Notes: generated by a model from the letters alone, not told the origin. DNA of 64,000 nucleotides from Sisyra terminalis (GCA_958496175.1 OY292274.1:4588001-4652000); one strand, 5' to 3'; shown: positions 34,037-46,895, numbered from the stretch's first letter. Made by a program: numbers and translations.

Positions 34037-34836
34037 TCTATACTAATATATAAAATGCATACGTCTGTCTGTACATTTCGATTTTGAACCCAATTTTAGG
34101 GTAAATATTTGTTTCAAGAAGCCCTTATTCCAAATTTAACATTTTTAAATGAATTTTTGTCTGTCTGTCTGTTTGGCTGTGTGTCTCGATTTAACTAAAG
34201 AACGGAACAACCGAATTTTATGAAATTTGGTATTAAGATACAATATAATTACTCATTCACGTTAGGTTATTTATCATTCCTTAAAAATAATAAGGGAAAG
34301 TATCCCCTACGTAAAAACTGAGGGACGGAAAAAAAATTTACTTAAGACGGGCGAGTTATATATACTTGGAAAAGTATTTAAAAAATAGAAAATAATCTGT
34401 ATTAATGTTTTAGAAGATTTTGTAAAATTTGAAAATATAATGTATAAAAGTGGCCAAAAGTTGGAAAGACAGGGCCAAATAAAATAAAAAATAAAAATAA
34501 AAATATTTTTAGTTGAACAAATAAAAAGAACAGTAAATTAAATTTAAAGTACAAAAAATTGCCTCTTAAAATATACCTACCAACCATACTCTTTTGAGAT
34601 ATTTATAAGTATTATTTGAAAATTAATTGATCCTTACATAGAAATATTTTAAGCAACAGTTTATTAAATGTGTGTTTTTAAAGTTGACAAAATAGTGTTT
34701 TTAAGTATGATTATGTTTTTCGTAAAAGAAATAAAAAATAAATAAAAACTTCCATAAACCACTACAAAAAGCCAAATTAAAAAGAAAAAATAATCTACAC
34801 CTAGATTACGCAGACGAAGTCGTGGGGATCAGCTAA
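34037..34836 (+). mobile_element. Complete 800-bp non-autonomous Helitron
   Basis: 5' TCTATACTAATATATAAAAT and 3' ACGAAGTCGTGGGGATCAGC ending CTAA, flanked by A (34036) and T (34837). It keeps the 5' acgtctgtctgtacatttcg block and the gagttatatatac block but lacks the middle of the 3-kb copies. It is the shortest copy that starts with this 5' end type. Confidence 0.85.
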
Positions 34837-36470
34837 TCTATTATAATCACGAAACAAACATAAAAGTTCTTTAAATCATTTTGCTGGATTAATTGTTAAG
34901 TGTTTTCAAAAGAGTAAATACCTACATACTTTACGAAGTGTAATAAAATATATCCGGTGTCACTATGTAAATGTTGAAGTTTAGCACCTTTTAAAAAACA
35001 TTTAAAGTTTAGTTTAGATCATGTGTAATAAGTCTATTATCGTAAAAATAAGTCAAACAAACAATATCCGAAATTGCAACATTTAGTTAAGTAGTTGCAA
35101 ATTTTTGCAGGCTTTTAAAATAATAGTTTTTTAATGCAGAATTTAATAAAATTTGATTTATGTATCTAAATTTTGTCTTCACAATTTTCTAGGAGATCAT
35201 GAAAAAATAAGGGCAATATTTAATAATATACTTTATACAGACGACGTAAACTATGGTTTCATCTCTCTAATCACATAGGAGTAGTATTATTTTATTATTT
35301 AAAACAAAGTTAGTTGTTTTTTTTCTTTTTAAATGAAACATTTTAAATGGTTTTACTTTTTTGTATGGTATATAATTTTAATCCAGGTAAACATGAAAAA
35401 TAACTTACACTATCCCTAGTACTCATATTGGATTATGTAATTCAAATTACGGATGTAATACATATGTGTTTATATATCCTCTTTCTATTAGCGAATCCAT
35501 CATATATGCACAGAGCTTTTTAGCCCAATAATTGGCAACCACTGAGCTTAAAGCTTTTAAACTCCACATAACATTACATCGCTATGGCTGATGCTGATGA
35601 TACTCATGTTGCTGTTGATGGAGCCAAAGAAGTGCTTTGGGATGATGCGGGAATGTTTCTGTGAAGCTTTACTAGAGAGTTGCGGGAACAGTAAAATGAT
35701 GATGATGACAAGCCGAGGGTGGCCCGGGCGGCCGTGGGGTGAGTTCAAATGAATGTGTCGAGTTGGTTGTTATGTGCTTAGTGTGGGGTTGCACGCTTAC
35801 AGCTTTATACATTTTTAAAAAGTTTTTTCCTCGATAAAGCACAAGCACTTAATGCTTATCAGTAGCCTAGATAGTAAAAACATTGGCAGTAAGGAAAAAA
35901 AACAACGATTTATTATTTATAGAAACATTTTTAATGGTTTTTTTCAAAAAAAAAAAAATACCTTTTGTTTCGAGCTTTAATAACGAACAAACTCCCAGGA
36001 TAATATTCGCCGACAAAAATTCTTTTTATTTCGTTTACATCTAAACGTTATAATTTATAAATTTGGTATATGTACTTTTAAACTCTCACGTTTTTTTTTT
36101 TAATAATTGAAGTTCTTTAAGACATTAAAATCCATCATATCTAACCATTTTAAATACAATTACCCAACATTGAAAAACTAGAAAATTGACTATTTATTTT
36201 AGTGCAAAAGTGTTATAGTTTCATATTCGAAAAGTTTTGTTTTCAAGCATGAAAGAAGCCTACAAATCTACGTATATATGATGCTATTACGTCTATTTAG
36301 AACCAACATTTCTTTGATTATAATTGATCATTTTGCTATATAAGTTTAGCGTTTTATTATTATTTCAAGAACCTTAGTGGGTAATACTTTTATTAAAACT
36401 ATCCTAAAACTGTTAACCTTAGCGGCAAAAATTATTTTTCTTCAGAATTAGTCTTCATAAACTGTAATTT
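34837..36470. other. Unique sequence with a GC-rich island
   Basis: 35570-35750 is clearly less AT-rich (gagggtggcccgggcggccg). In plus sense it ends at a donor-like gtgagt (35738), but all frames before it have stops close by. The rest is AT-rich and unmatched. It may be regulatory or untranslated sequence. Confidence 0.3.
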
Positions 36471-36479
36471 ATCGGATGC

Positions 36480-37450
36480 GATTTAAACGTTGAGGAAGGT
36501 GAAAATCACGTCAAAAAAGTATACACTTTAACGCCAGATAATACAAGGGAATAGTTCTTTTATAATATGTACAGAAAAATATTAAATTGGGTATCTATGT
36601 ATGAAAAAAATGGAACAATCGTTATTTAACACAATTAAACTTTAATTTACAGCTATACAATGTAAAATTATTTTAAATCTGAGCAACAACATCTAAATAA
36701 TATAATAAGTTGGAAAAATGTTCAGAGTTGCAATTTATCCACCAATTTGAAGAAAGTCAAATTAAAAAGATTTTATGATTATAGATTAAAAATGATAGAA
36801 TTGATATTAATAGTGATATACCAATCAAATTTATTAATTTATAAGTAACAAATAAACTAATTTTACAAATGTGTAATAATAAACAAACTTTTCTAAAGGC
36901 AACAGCACTTTTCGTAGAAAAGTGGGAAAAAACAGCTCCGGAATTTATTAATTATTTCAATACACTACTTAGTTAAAACCATATCAAAATTGGTCCGATG
37001 GTACAACATCAGGATATCTAAGTACAAACAATGGGATTGAATCTACCAATTCCATAATTAAAAAAGAATACACTTTAAGAGATCGTTTATCTGTTTCTCA
37101 ATTTTTAAAATTCTTAAATGATTTAATAATTACCTAAATGGTTTTTGGACAGAAATCCAGAGTTGTAATGCTACAAAAAAATTTCTGTGAAACCTACTTT
37201 CAAAGAATGGACCAAATCTTATCATTGGGCATTGCAAAACAAGAAAATAATAAAAGTGGATAATACATACTATGTATGTACTTCAAATTCGAGTTATAAA
37301 AGTATAACTTCAGAATTGATAACCAAATTTGTTATTGAAGACTGGGAAACTTATGAAGATTTTGAACAGCGTTTTATGGCACTTGAGCGTTTAATATAGA
37401 TGCTGATATTAGTAAATGAAGATTGTACGTGTCTAATGTTTAAAATAAAA
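36480..37450 (+). mobile_element. Mutator-like element remnant, copy 2
   Basis: Collinear with 5090-5401 plus 8008-8485 but not interrupted, which makes it the empty-site reference for the composite Helitron. The first 400 bp are noncoding and the remainder is transposase-like. No long terminal inverted repeats were traced. Confidence 0.6.
36899..37399 (+). pseudogene. Mutator-like (MULE) transposase C-terminal region, broken
   Basis: The readable parts, in order, are ALFVEKWEKTAPEFINYF (then a stop), GYLSTNNGIESTNSIIKKEY and, from 37187, an open 70-codon tail containing KEWTKSYHWALQNKKI, NTYYVCTSNSSYKSI and EDWETYEDFEQRFMALERL to a stop at 37399. The TNN-IES-N-IK motif and the following W-T-x-SY-W segment point to the C-terminal part of animal MULE transposases. 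The tail extends further than in copy 1 and gives the likely natural C-terminus. Stops and frame changes exclude function. Confidence 0.55.
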
Positions 37451-38277
37451 TATAAGTGCAGTACGTTGGGTCTTCTTACCCGTTTGAAAAAAATTTAGGT
37501 CCCTGGGGAAGCTAAATGTATTCCTTTAGGATAAAAACGTAAATATGAGCGCCTATCAAAAGCAAAGAAAGAATTAATTATTCAATAAATTTACTTATTT
37601 GACCTAAAAATATTCGCTACTTGGAGTTTTTAATTCCATTTGTACATGCTTGTGTTGTCGTTTTATACTTAAATTATACGTCTATTTGATCTATCTTTGA
37701 GTTAAATGTTTAAAACTGGCGTACAAATCATGAATTTAAGAAATTAAATATCTGGCGTTAATTAACATATTTTTATGTGCACTTATATATACTTCTAATT
37801 TATCTCCATCTATACTAATATATAAAATTCTTACGTCTATCTGTACATTTCGGTTTTACACCCAATTTTAGGATAAATATTTGTTTCAAGAGGCTCTTAT
37901 TCCAAATTTAACATTTTTAAAATTTTTGTTTGTCTGTCTGTCTGTGTATCCAAATCTAACTAAAGAACGGAACAAATGAATTTAATGAAAGTTGGTATTA
38001 AGATACAACACAATTACCCACACACGTTAGATTACTTATCATTCCTTAAAAATAATAAAGAAAGATATTCCCTGCGTAAAAACTAAGGGATAAAAAAAAA
38101 TAACTTTAGACTGGCGAGTTATATATCGTTGCAAAGGTATTTAAAAGTTAGAAAAGAATCTGTATTAATCTTTTAAGTTGAACTAATAAAAAGCACAGTA
38201 AATTCAATTTAAAGTACAAAAAATTGCCTCTCTGAACGTTTTCATAAGTAATAACATATAGTTTATAGGTATGTTAA

Positions 38278-38345
38278 TAGCGCATTGGTTTAATAATCTG
38301 ACATTCTGGTACTCATAATTAAAGAGATGTGGGTTCAAATCTTAC
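38278..38345 (+). other. tRNA-like block inside a Helitron
   Basis: TAGCGCATTGG (A-box-like) and GGGTTCAAATC (B-box-like) lie about 53 nt apart, in the same position as in other copies. Confidence 0.5.
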
Positions 38346-38415
38346 TGTAAACCTTAATTTGTTGTAAATAGACCCTTAGGGTTGGTCAGTAAAGAAATAT
38401 TAACGAAAAAAAGTA

Positions 38416-38460
38416 ATAGTAGTAGTAGTAGTAGTAGTAGTAATAATAATAATAGTAATA
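38416..38460. repeat. (TAG)n microsatellite in the Helitron
   Basis: About eight TAG/AGT triplets followed by TAA triplets. Sister Helitrons have only two or three here, so this is a local expansion. Confidence 0.9.
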
Positions 38461-41313
38461 AAACCTAAAATAAATACTTTTTAAAACCGTGCATATATAA
38501 AATCGTGTATTTATATATTTCTTCTGACTGAAGAAATTTTAATATTCGGTGTATTCCTTACAAGAAGTAGGTATGTGATACGAATTTTTGTTTTGAAAAT
38601 TCCTACCCAAAAAGAGTGAAAAGGGGTGACTTAGTTTGATAATGTAGAGTTAATCAACAATCGAAATTTTAAATTTAATAATCAAAGTATATAGGTACTA
38701 ATAATGACGAAACATTATAACCGCATTATATAAAACCAAATTCATCTATATTTATATTTCCAAATAAAATATATGTGTCTGTTTTTGTTATATTATTTTT
38801 ATTAACGTCATTTCACTAAATAAGTATGAAAGTTTAATTGAAGTACTTACACCAAATAGACGATTTTTAATGTTTGTTCATTTTTCAACAATAAAACTTT
38901 TTAAAATCTATTTTTTATGAATCAATGATTGGGACCAGAAGCAATTATATATTTTACTGAAAAACTTTAGGAAGCAATTTTTTGTCATACATTTCATTAT
39001 CAATTAAAATATAAAATCTTCCAAACTAACTTTTCTACGGTATTTTGAACAATTTGAAAACCAATTATTGTTTTTGAAAATAAATAAAATATTCGAATTT
39101 ATTTCCACGCTTTCCAGCTTTTTCCAACAATTTTGCATGTACAACGTCAAAATGTGCGAATTCGAATAGCTTTTTAGTCATAATAATCAAATTAAAAAAT
39201 GTAATTTTTTTTTCGATTTACTTTATATTTTCAAATATAAGTACACATTTGTGTCGATGAAATTTTGAAAGTGTTTCCTTATACGATGCAGATATATAAT
39301 GAGAAAGGGTTTTTGAAAATTCCTCCCCTAAAAGAGTGAAAAATAGTGGCAAAGTTTATACGGCATAACGTCTAATAAAAAATAGATATTTCAAATTTCA
39401 TAATCAAATTATCGTTATAAACGAAACGTTTTATCACTTAAAATAAAACAAAGTTGGTTTATTATTACACTTTCCACCTATTACCAACAATTTTATATGT
39501 ACAACGTCCAAATGTGTGAAATCGGATAGCTTTTTAATCATAATTAAAATAAAGAAGATCATTTTTTTTTCGATTTACATTGGACATTCATTTATAAGTG
39601 TACGTTTGTGTCGATGAAATTTGGATAGTGTTTTCCATATACGTTGTAGATATAAAAGATCAGGTTTTTAAGAGTGAAAAATGGTAGCTAAGTTTGTAAG
39701 GGATAACGTCTTATAAACAGTCAAAATATCAAATTTCATAATCAAAGTGTCATAAAAGATAACAGTAATGTTATAACCGTTTAATAAAAAACAAATTTGG
39801 TTTATTATTAGAAACAAAACTTAGGGTCTACTTAAAAATTTAAACTGATTGATATAATTGAAAAAGATTAGGTCAAGTTTATAAGTGAGCATTAAGTTCT
39901 TTGACTTTCACATATTGTGAATCTGAAAACCCGAAATACGTGTTCACAAATACATACATTAGTGAGCGAGTACCCTCAGAAATTTGGCGAACTAAAAGAA
40001 AATACTTAACGGCTTCTTTGTGAACTAAATTTTGAGGCTCCTATCGACAGAGAAAGAATGACAATTTAAAGGGGGGGGGGGTGTTAAGAGTGTTAAATAT
40101 ACGCTAAGTCATAAAGATAAAAGAAATTTATAATGCTCTTTTAGAGCAAAAGGCATACACCAAATTGTGTATAGTGATCTCGAGACTATCCAATATGGTT
40201 TAATTACATAGTTACAATTCAGATATTTTAATAAGTGTATAGATACACAATGGTTATACTTGATTATGGAGGAACTGGTTTTCGTGCTATTATACAAATT
40301 TAAATTTCGCAATAGTGTTGTGTATTGTAGTAGTGTAATAGTTTTGGGAAAATGGTTCGTTTGGGAATCGAGACAGTGATTCCTTCTAATATTCAAAATC
40401 TAGACTTTTAACTTATGTTATTTTGATGCCAGTATTTTGATAACTTTTGACTGTTTTAAGTCATAATTATGACTGACTTTATTGAACTTAACGATAGTTT
40501 TTATTTATGTATAGATGGTGATTGATTTATGGATTAATTGGTTCACGGTAGGTATACCTATCGTAGGTATACGGAATAGACCATACTCTTTTTAGATATT
40601 TATAAATAATTTTTGAAAATTAATTGATCATTACATACAACTATTTTATTCTAAGCAACAGTATATTAAATATGTCTTTTTAAAGTTGACAAAATAGTGT
40701 TTTATGATTATGTTTTTCGTAAAAGAAATAAGGAAAAAAAATGTCCATATACTACTACAAATAGCAAATCTAAAAAGAAAATACAATCTACACCTATGTT
40801 ACTCAGACGAAATCGCCGACATCAGCTAGTGCTACCCTAATTTGAGATAAATGTTTGTTTAATTTAACAAGTAGGTATGACAACCTACTATGTTCCTTTC
40901 AATATTAACAATTTTGGTATTAAAATCTGATATTATTTTAAAAAGATAATTGACTCGTTTATTTTGAGAGTGGCGTAAGTCCATTTCAAGGACGGTCTAT
41001 ATGGTGATTCTTCTTCTTGTAACTAGAACAAAGTATGTTAATTATTTAACTGCTAAGTTTTCACAAATTACTGATTTCATTTTGGATGTTAACAAAAACG
41101 CCAATTATTGCCTCCTCCTTAGTATTTTTTGTTCCTATGGTTAACAATGATAATACTATAGGGATTGTTCTTGAAATGGTCTTAACTCACTTTCAAAATA
41201 AACGGCGCAATTAATAGAAGGGAGAGAAATATTTCAAAATGGTTATCAGTATTTTAAAACTAGGACATTTCAATCTTCCAGCAGTATTTTAACCTTTTTA
41301 CAGTGCTTTTATT

Positions 41314-41560
41314 CCATGTTGTTTAAGTCCTTGTCTTTTTAAATATAATAATCAAATTGTGGGCAATAAGGACGAAGCTTCTTGTAGAATATTATTTATT
41401 TTTTCGCCAACGTTTCATCAGTCATTCCTGACTTCTTCAGAGCTCTATAATGAAAATACATAACATTTAAAAAATAGCAACACATTATTGTCAAAATTAT
41501 AAATAAATAAATTACAATTCATAAGCTTTAGGCGATTTGTGTTTTTATTGTTCCCTGAAT
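41314..41560 (-). mobile_element. Penelope-like element end with hammerhead-type core
   Basis: On the minus strand this matches 56820-57025 in order: tgtattttcattatagagc, the core, cgttggcgaaaaaataaat, aagcttcgtccttattgccc, then gacaaggacttaaacaacatgg. The core is at 41413-41440. No coding remains. Confidence 0.5.
41413..41440 (-). ncRNA. Hammerhead-type core
   Basis: CTGAAGA, a 5-bp stem (GTCAG against CTGAT with a G-U pair), then GAAACG. One extra A precedes the stem, as in the other three cores of the window. Confidence 0.4.
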
Positions 41561-42230
41561 AATTTAGTCTGATGTAGGTAGCTGGTTTAGTTTTTCCATT
41601 TCATTAATTTCCTGAAAATCTTTTCTTGAATTAAAGTTTCTTCGATTTTTTTTTTTACTTTAAATTTGAGATTTAAGTTAATAATTGTTGTAATGATTGC
41701 ATGAAAAGTCTAATGTCTAAAAATTTAATCTAACATTTTTTTCTATTTCAGGAAATCATCGCAATAGTTATCAAAACAAAGTAAATTATCTTTGAACTCT
41801 ATGTTTGTAAAGAATATTTGTAGTATGATTTGAATAAAAATTAAACTAGATAACTACAAAATTAAATGGAGAGGCCATTAAATTGCTTTAATGAAATAAC
41901 GATATCAATTACACGTTCTACCAAAGTCTCTTCATGAAAACCTTTTCATCCCGCTTTAAAAAGATATCACAGAACATGTTTAAAGTATTCGAATGTAATG
42001 TGTGATAGTAAACGATAGTATCATACGTTTATATCGTTTGAAAATGGAATGTTATCTCGAATGAATATCAAATTGGAAATTGAATCGTCTTGCGTATTCC
42101 CCGTTTCCATTTCATTATCTGCCGATCATCGTTTAGTTGATCGTTTGCATAAGTTTAAAAAAGAACGTTCATTTTTTCAATACAAGGGTTGTTAAAAGTA
42201 ATAAAGTTGTTGCACACGGGGGATGTTTAT
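41561..42230. other. Unique AT-rich sequence, possibly downstream flank of a minus-strand gene
   Basis: No exon was found. A minus-strand AATAAA lies at 42225-42230, about 15 nt after the stop codon of the frame ending at 42246. Confidence 0.3.
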
Positions 42231-42245
42231 TTTCACTATTAACAA

Positions 42246-42559
42246 TCAATTTCTAGCGCAAGATAAAAGTTTTATAGCTACGTAAAAGATGTGGCAAATA
42301 TTATGAGATGGGTGGTGGTGATGTTGGTTGTTTTTTTGGAATGGTGATTTAGGGTTGAATGTTGTATGTGTAATAGGGAATGTTGTGTAGTCTTGAGCGT
42401 CTCGAGGGTGTAAGACCCTCTTTGTAGACGGCGCACTCCATTGGCCAGGACAGATGACAGCTTGCAGCATAAGAATGATTGCCTTTCTGATATATATATC
42501 TTCATCATCTTATCATTGATAAACTGTTTAGTGTGAAGATCATTACCATTTTGTTCCAT
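42246..42559 (-). CDS. Possible exon(s) of an unknown minus-strand gene
   Basis: Two overlapping frames look protein-like. One runs from ATG 42559 to a stop at 42278 (93 codons), starting MEQNGNDLHTKQFINDKMMK and containing LCCKLSSVLANGVRRLQRG. The other runs from ATG 42470 to a stop at 42246, starting MLQAVICPGQWSAPSTKRVL and ending in a His/Asn/Pro-rich tail, with a polyadenylation-type AATAAA just beyond. Only one can be right, and splicing could pick either. The sequence is unique and less AT-rich than its surroundings. No domain was recognised. Confidence 0.3.
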
Positions 42560-43810
42560 GATTTTATAGATCTCTTTTTTTTTTGGGTATTGAGTGTGCG
42601 AATTTTGTTCCTTCCACAAAGTGTTGGTTTGGAATTTATTTTTTTTTTGTGTTTTATGAATAAAAAGAAGGTGGAAAATAAGGTGAGGAGGTTTCGTGAA
42701 GGGGATGTTGAGTATGTACCGAGCCGTCCATTAAAAACTCATTAAACATCATCTCTTGCAATTACAAAGTTGGCTGCAAGTTTGCTGCGCGGCTATGAAG
42801 TGTATCCTGTTAAATCTCTTCATCCCTGCCCAAGTCCTCACCGTTTCATCATTTTCATATTATAACAGAAGGGATTTCTGCATCGCTATCCCTCTTCACA
42901 CACCTACCACGCATAACTTGTATAGTCTGCACCACATTTTCACGATAATATAAATATCCTACGGTTTTTTTCCTCTGATTTGATTTACTTCTTTTTTTTT
43001 TAACATTTCTACTCAACAATTTTTCATAACAAAACGTCGAATAAATCCGCCACCAGCTATCGTTCGTGTTGTCGCTAATTTTTCTATTCTTTGCATTTGT
43101 TCTCACTAAAAATAATCAAGAAAAAGAAAAAGTATTTCTTCACACTACATTTTAACATTAAATTCTCTTACTTTGATCAAAAAAAAAAAAAAAAAAAAAA
43201 ATGAGAAATGCAAATCTAAAAGCTCAACTATGACACAGTTATTTTTTTCAATCAATATATTCTCAACCCTTACCCTCTCTAATCACAATTACAAAGCTCC
43301 AAATACTATAAGTTATTACTATTGTTATGAATGTTAAAATGAAGTAGGTCCTTATTTTACTCTATTAAACATGCAATGACAGATTGTCGGGGCGTTACAT
43401 TCACCACGATAATGAGGGAGAAGAGCTTTTCATTTGAAACGCACATTCGGCCCTCCGAACTGTCGTATATACATAGGGATGTTTCAAATTACCCCACAAA
43501 ACTTTACAATACAGCACACCAAATGTCTTTCACATTTGAATCAATAATAAATTAGTTTCAATTATTTATTTTCATTTCAAAATAAGCCAATTGGTTTCAC
43601 AATCACAAAATCACTATTTTGATATTAAAACAAGATAAGTTCACATTCATACTGTTCCCGTTGCTTTTGTTGGTAATATTTGTGTAATTAATATATTTTT
43701 TTCTTACTTGCGACTTCATTTGTGTAGCACAGTACTTTAAAACTTTGTTGTATTGACTGACTGATTGTTTGATTTATTGTTTTTTAATGATCGATGAAAA
43801 GTACTTCAGG
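42560..43810. other. Unique, GC-richer region around a candidate minus-strand gene
   Basis: It holds an 83-codon minus-strand frame (42855-43106, no ATG) with KKKRSKSNQRKKTVGYLYY, and a possible exon at about 43405-43460, between acgacag and gtgaatgt on the minus strand, that stays open in two frames. A 23-nt A run lies at about 43178-43201. These pieces may be exons or untranslated parts of the gene represented at 43820-43893; I cannot connect them. Confidence 0.25.
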
Positions 43811-43819
43811 TATACTTAC

Positions 43820-43893
43820 AAATATAAAGGCCTTGCAACTGTTGAATAGATTTAAATAGTGAATCCCCTCGGTATATATCCTGTACAATAAAG
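43820..43893 (-). CDS. 74-nt internal exon with strong splice sites
   Basis: On the minus strand the acceptor is tttgcttgttttgcag with a long pyrimidine tract, and the donor is ATATTT followed by gtaagtat, a near-perfect match. Between them one frame is open and codes FIVQDIYRGDSLFKSIQQLQ then GLYI, with one base left over on each side (1 + 72 + 1). Both splice sites and the protein-like content agree, so I regard this as a real exon. The protein is not recognised. The upstream exon may lie at 43933-44127, where a frame reads CSDVPDPCEYPQIFQKLNNT. The downstream exon would be below 43.5 kb. Confidence 0.55.
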
Positions 43894-43932
43894 CTGCAAA
43901 ACAAGCAAATCAAATTCAAATTAGTACTGGAT

Positions 43933-44127
43933 TTATTGAAGTACAAAACTACAATAATAAATTTGATATAAATATAAGTGCACATAAAAAAGTAACCCAT
44001 AAAACAAAGTTTTCATTCTAAATCCTTTAACTCTTGATAAAGTTTTATGTATTAACGTATTGTTCAATTTTTGAAATATTTGTGGATATTCGCATGGATC
44101 AGGCACGTCAGAACAACTATGGTCCAA
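43933..44127 (-). CDS. Possible upstream exon of the 43.8-kb gene
   Basis: This open frame without an ATG contains DHSCSDVPDPCEYPQIFQKL then NNTLIHKTLSRVKGFRM, protein-like at first and then hydrophobic and AT-driven. A weak acceptor (ggaccatag) lies at about 44114. No convincing donor in the required phase was found, so the exon boundary is open. Confidence 0.25.
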   Translation of the reverse strand: MDHSCSDVPDPCEYPQIFQKLNNTLIHKTLSRVKGFRMKTLFYGLLFYVHLYLYQIYYCSFVLQ

Positions 44128-44447
44128 TTTATTCGCGAAAATTTAAACAAAGTCCACAAGAAATATTTTTTTTTACTTTATTTTAATAAAGGATTTAAAA
44201 ATAATTGAAAAATAAAATGGATTTAAGTTGCATGAAATTAGTGAAATAACCTATTGTTATAATTGGTAATAATGATACTTCTACTTAACATCTACTTACG
44301 TCTACTTAATTCTAACTATATTAATTTTTGACCGTCAATTTTTTCAATAGGCTGCGTTCGTTCTTTGCAAATTTGGATTACATCTTTCGCAATTGGAAAC
44401 GCAAAAACTTTATATTGTATTTATGATTATATAATATTAAATTTATA

Positions 44448-46755
44448 CTACCAGATCCCGCGACTTCGTCTGCGTAACGTAGGTGTAGATTATATTTTCT
44501 TTATAAGATTTGCTCGATTCGCTGTTTGCATATGGAAATTTTTATTTTTCTTATTTCTTTTCCTAAAAAAATAATCATACTTAAAAACACTATTTTGTCA
44601 ACTATAAAAAGACACATTTAATAAACTGTTGCCTAGAATAAAAGAGTTGTATGTAATGATCAATTAATTTTCAAATAATATTTATAAATAAATAAAAAGA
44701 GTATGTTCAATTGCGTATACCTATGGTAGGGATACCTACCGTGAATGAAATATCCGTAAATCAATCAGTATCTACTTAAAAAAAATATCGTCAAGTTCAA
44801 TAAAATCGTTCTTAATTATGACTTAAACAATAAAAAGTTATCAAAACACTCACGTCAAAATAACAGAAGCAAACAGAAGTAAAGGGTCTAGATTTAGAAT
44901 ATATGTAGAAATCCCATTTCATTGTCTCGACCCTGAATGAACCTTTATCTCAAAGTTATTACACTACTGCAAAGCACAAAACTACTGCGAAATTATTTTT
45001 TTTTCAATTGTACGAAACCCAGTTCCTCCATAATCAAGTATAATCATTGTGTATCTATGGACTTATTAAAATATCTGAATTTCAACTATATAATTAAACC
45101 ATTTTCTTTTAGTTCGCCGAATTTCTTGCTACTCGATATTCGCTCAATAATGTATTTATTCGTGAATACGTATTTCAGGTTTTCAGGTTTACAATATGTA
45201 AAAGCCAAATAACTTAATGCTCACTTATAAACTTAACTTAACCATTTTCAGATATACCTTAGTTTAAATTTTTTAACAAAGTCTTACTTGTTGTTTCTAA
45301 TAAAAAATAAACTTTGTTTCAATTTAAGCGGTAAAACGTTTCGTCTATAACGGTATTTTGTTAATGAAATTTGAAATTTCGATTGCTTATTAGACATTAT
45401 GCCGTACATACTTTGCCACCATTTTTCACTCTTTTAAGGGGGGATTTATCAAATACCCTTTCTTATTATATATTTGCATCGTATAAGAAAAACACTTTCC
45501 AAATTTCATTGACACAAAAATGCATTTATATTGGAAAGTGCAATGTAAAATGAAAAAAATTATGACCTTTATTTTGATTATCATGACTAAAAAGCAATTC
45601 AATTTCGCACATTTGGACGTTGTACATACAAAATTGTTGGAAATAGATAGAAAGCGTGGAAGGATAGAAATTCGAATATTTTATTTATTTTCAAAAACAA
45701 TAATTGATTTTTAATTTTTTCTTAATACCGAAGAAAAGTTGGTTTTGAAGATTTTATTTTTTGATTGATTATGAAATATATGACAAAAAATTGCTTATAT
45801 ATGACAAAAAATGATAAATAATTGCTCCAGGTCACAATCATTGGTTCATAAAAATTAGATTTTAAAAAGTTTGACTGTTGAAAAACAAACAAAAATTAAA
45901 AACAGCCTCTTTGGTATTTGTATAAGTACCTACTATATAAACTTTCATAGTCATTAAGTGAAATGACGTTATTTAAAATGCTGTTATTAAAATGATATAA
46001 TAAAAACTGAAACTTATTATTAATTAATTATTTATTTATTAATTACACTTATTAAACTCAAAATTTCGATTGTTGGTTAACTCTACATTTTTTCATTCAA
46101 ACTTAGTTCATTCAAACCCCTTTTACTCTTATAGGATAGGAATTTTCAAAAAAAAATTCTTATCAGATGTCTACTTCTAATAAGGAATACATTGAATAAT
46201 AATATTTCATCAGGCTGAGGGGGTATATAAATACACAATTTTATGTATGCACGTAATATGTATATCGTATACGTACGCCATTATGCTATTTACATCAACT
46301 ATATATGTGTTTTATATATATAAACGTTTATATTTCAAAGAGGCAATTTTTTGTACTTTAAATTGATTTTACTGTGCTTTTTAAGAGTTCAACTAACAAT
46401 ATTTTTAGAGATTATTTTCTAACTTTTAATTACTTTTCCAACGATATATAATTCGCCTGTCTAAAAAAAAAAATTTTATCCCTTAGTCTTTACGAAGGAA
46501 ATACCTTCCTTTATTATTTTTAAGGAATGATACGTAACCCAACGTATGTGGGTAATTGTGTTGTATCTTAACACCAAATTTAATTAAATTCGGTTGTTTC
46601 GTTCTTTAGTTAAATCTGGACACACAGACAGACAAACAAAAAATTTAAAAATGTTAAATTTGGAATAAGAGTCTCTTGAAACAAATATTTACCCTAAAAT
46701 TGGGTTCAAAATCGAAATGTACAGACAGACGTAAGAATTTTATATATTAGTTAGA
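44448..46755 (-). mobile_element. Nearly complete 2.3-kb Helitron
   Basis: On the minus strand it runs from TCTAACTAATATATAAAATT (46755) to ACGAAGTCGCGGGATC with a mutated CTAG-type end near 44448. It contains the family's modules in order, a minus-sense equivalent of the recurring 90-codon frame (44937-45212 on the plus strand), and a local duplication of tatatgacaaaaaattgct near 45790. No transposase is present. Confidence 0.75.
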
Positions 46756-46895
46756 AGATAGATAATCGTTATATTATATTTGTATTATATTTATATTATT
46801 TTTCTTTTATATTCTTAATTTACACATTTAATTGTTTAAATAGCTGCCTTTATCATTTTAAAAATTATTGTAATAATTAATTTTGAAATGTTACG

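Larger units (their letters stand above)
37809..40829 (+). mobile_element. Complete 3.0-kb Helitron
   Basis: 5' TCTATACTAATATATAAAAT and 3' GCCGACATCAGC followed by TAG, with A (37808) and T (40830) outside. It carries a tRNA-like block (38278-38345), a (TAG)n tract, three partly repeated modules around 38560-39700 (gatgaaattttgaaagtgtt-like), and a minus-strand frame of 95 codons at 40109-40396 that recurs in other copies. No Rep or helicase is present, so it depended on another element for movement. Confidence 0.85.

Noticed and set aside
43178..43201. Run of about 23 A residues as a retroposed poly(A) tail
   Set aside because: No target duplication or upstream processed sequence was found; it is more likely a simple mononucleotide run.
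46780..46895. Possible separate element between the Helitron and the TGTACCG repeat
   Set aside because: Only generic AT-rich sequence; no termini or matching copy.
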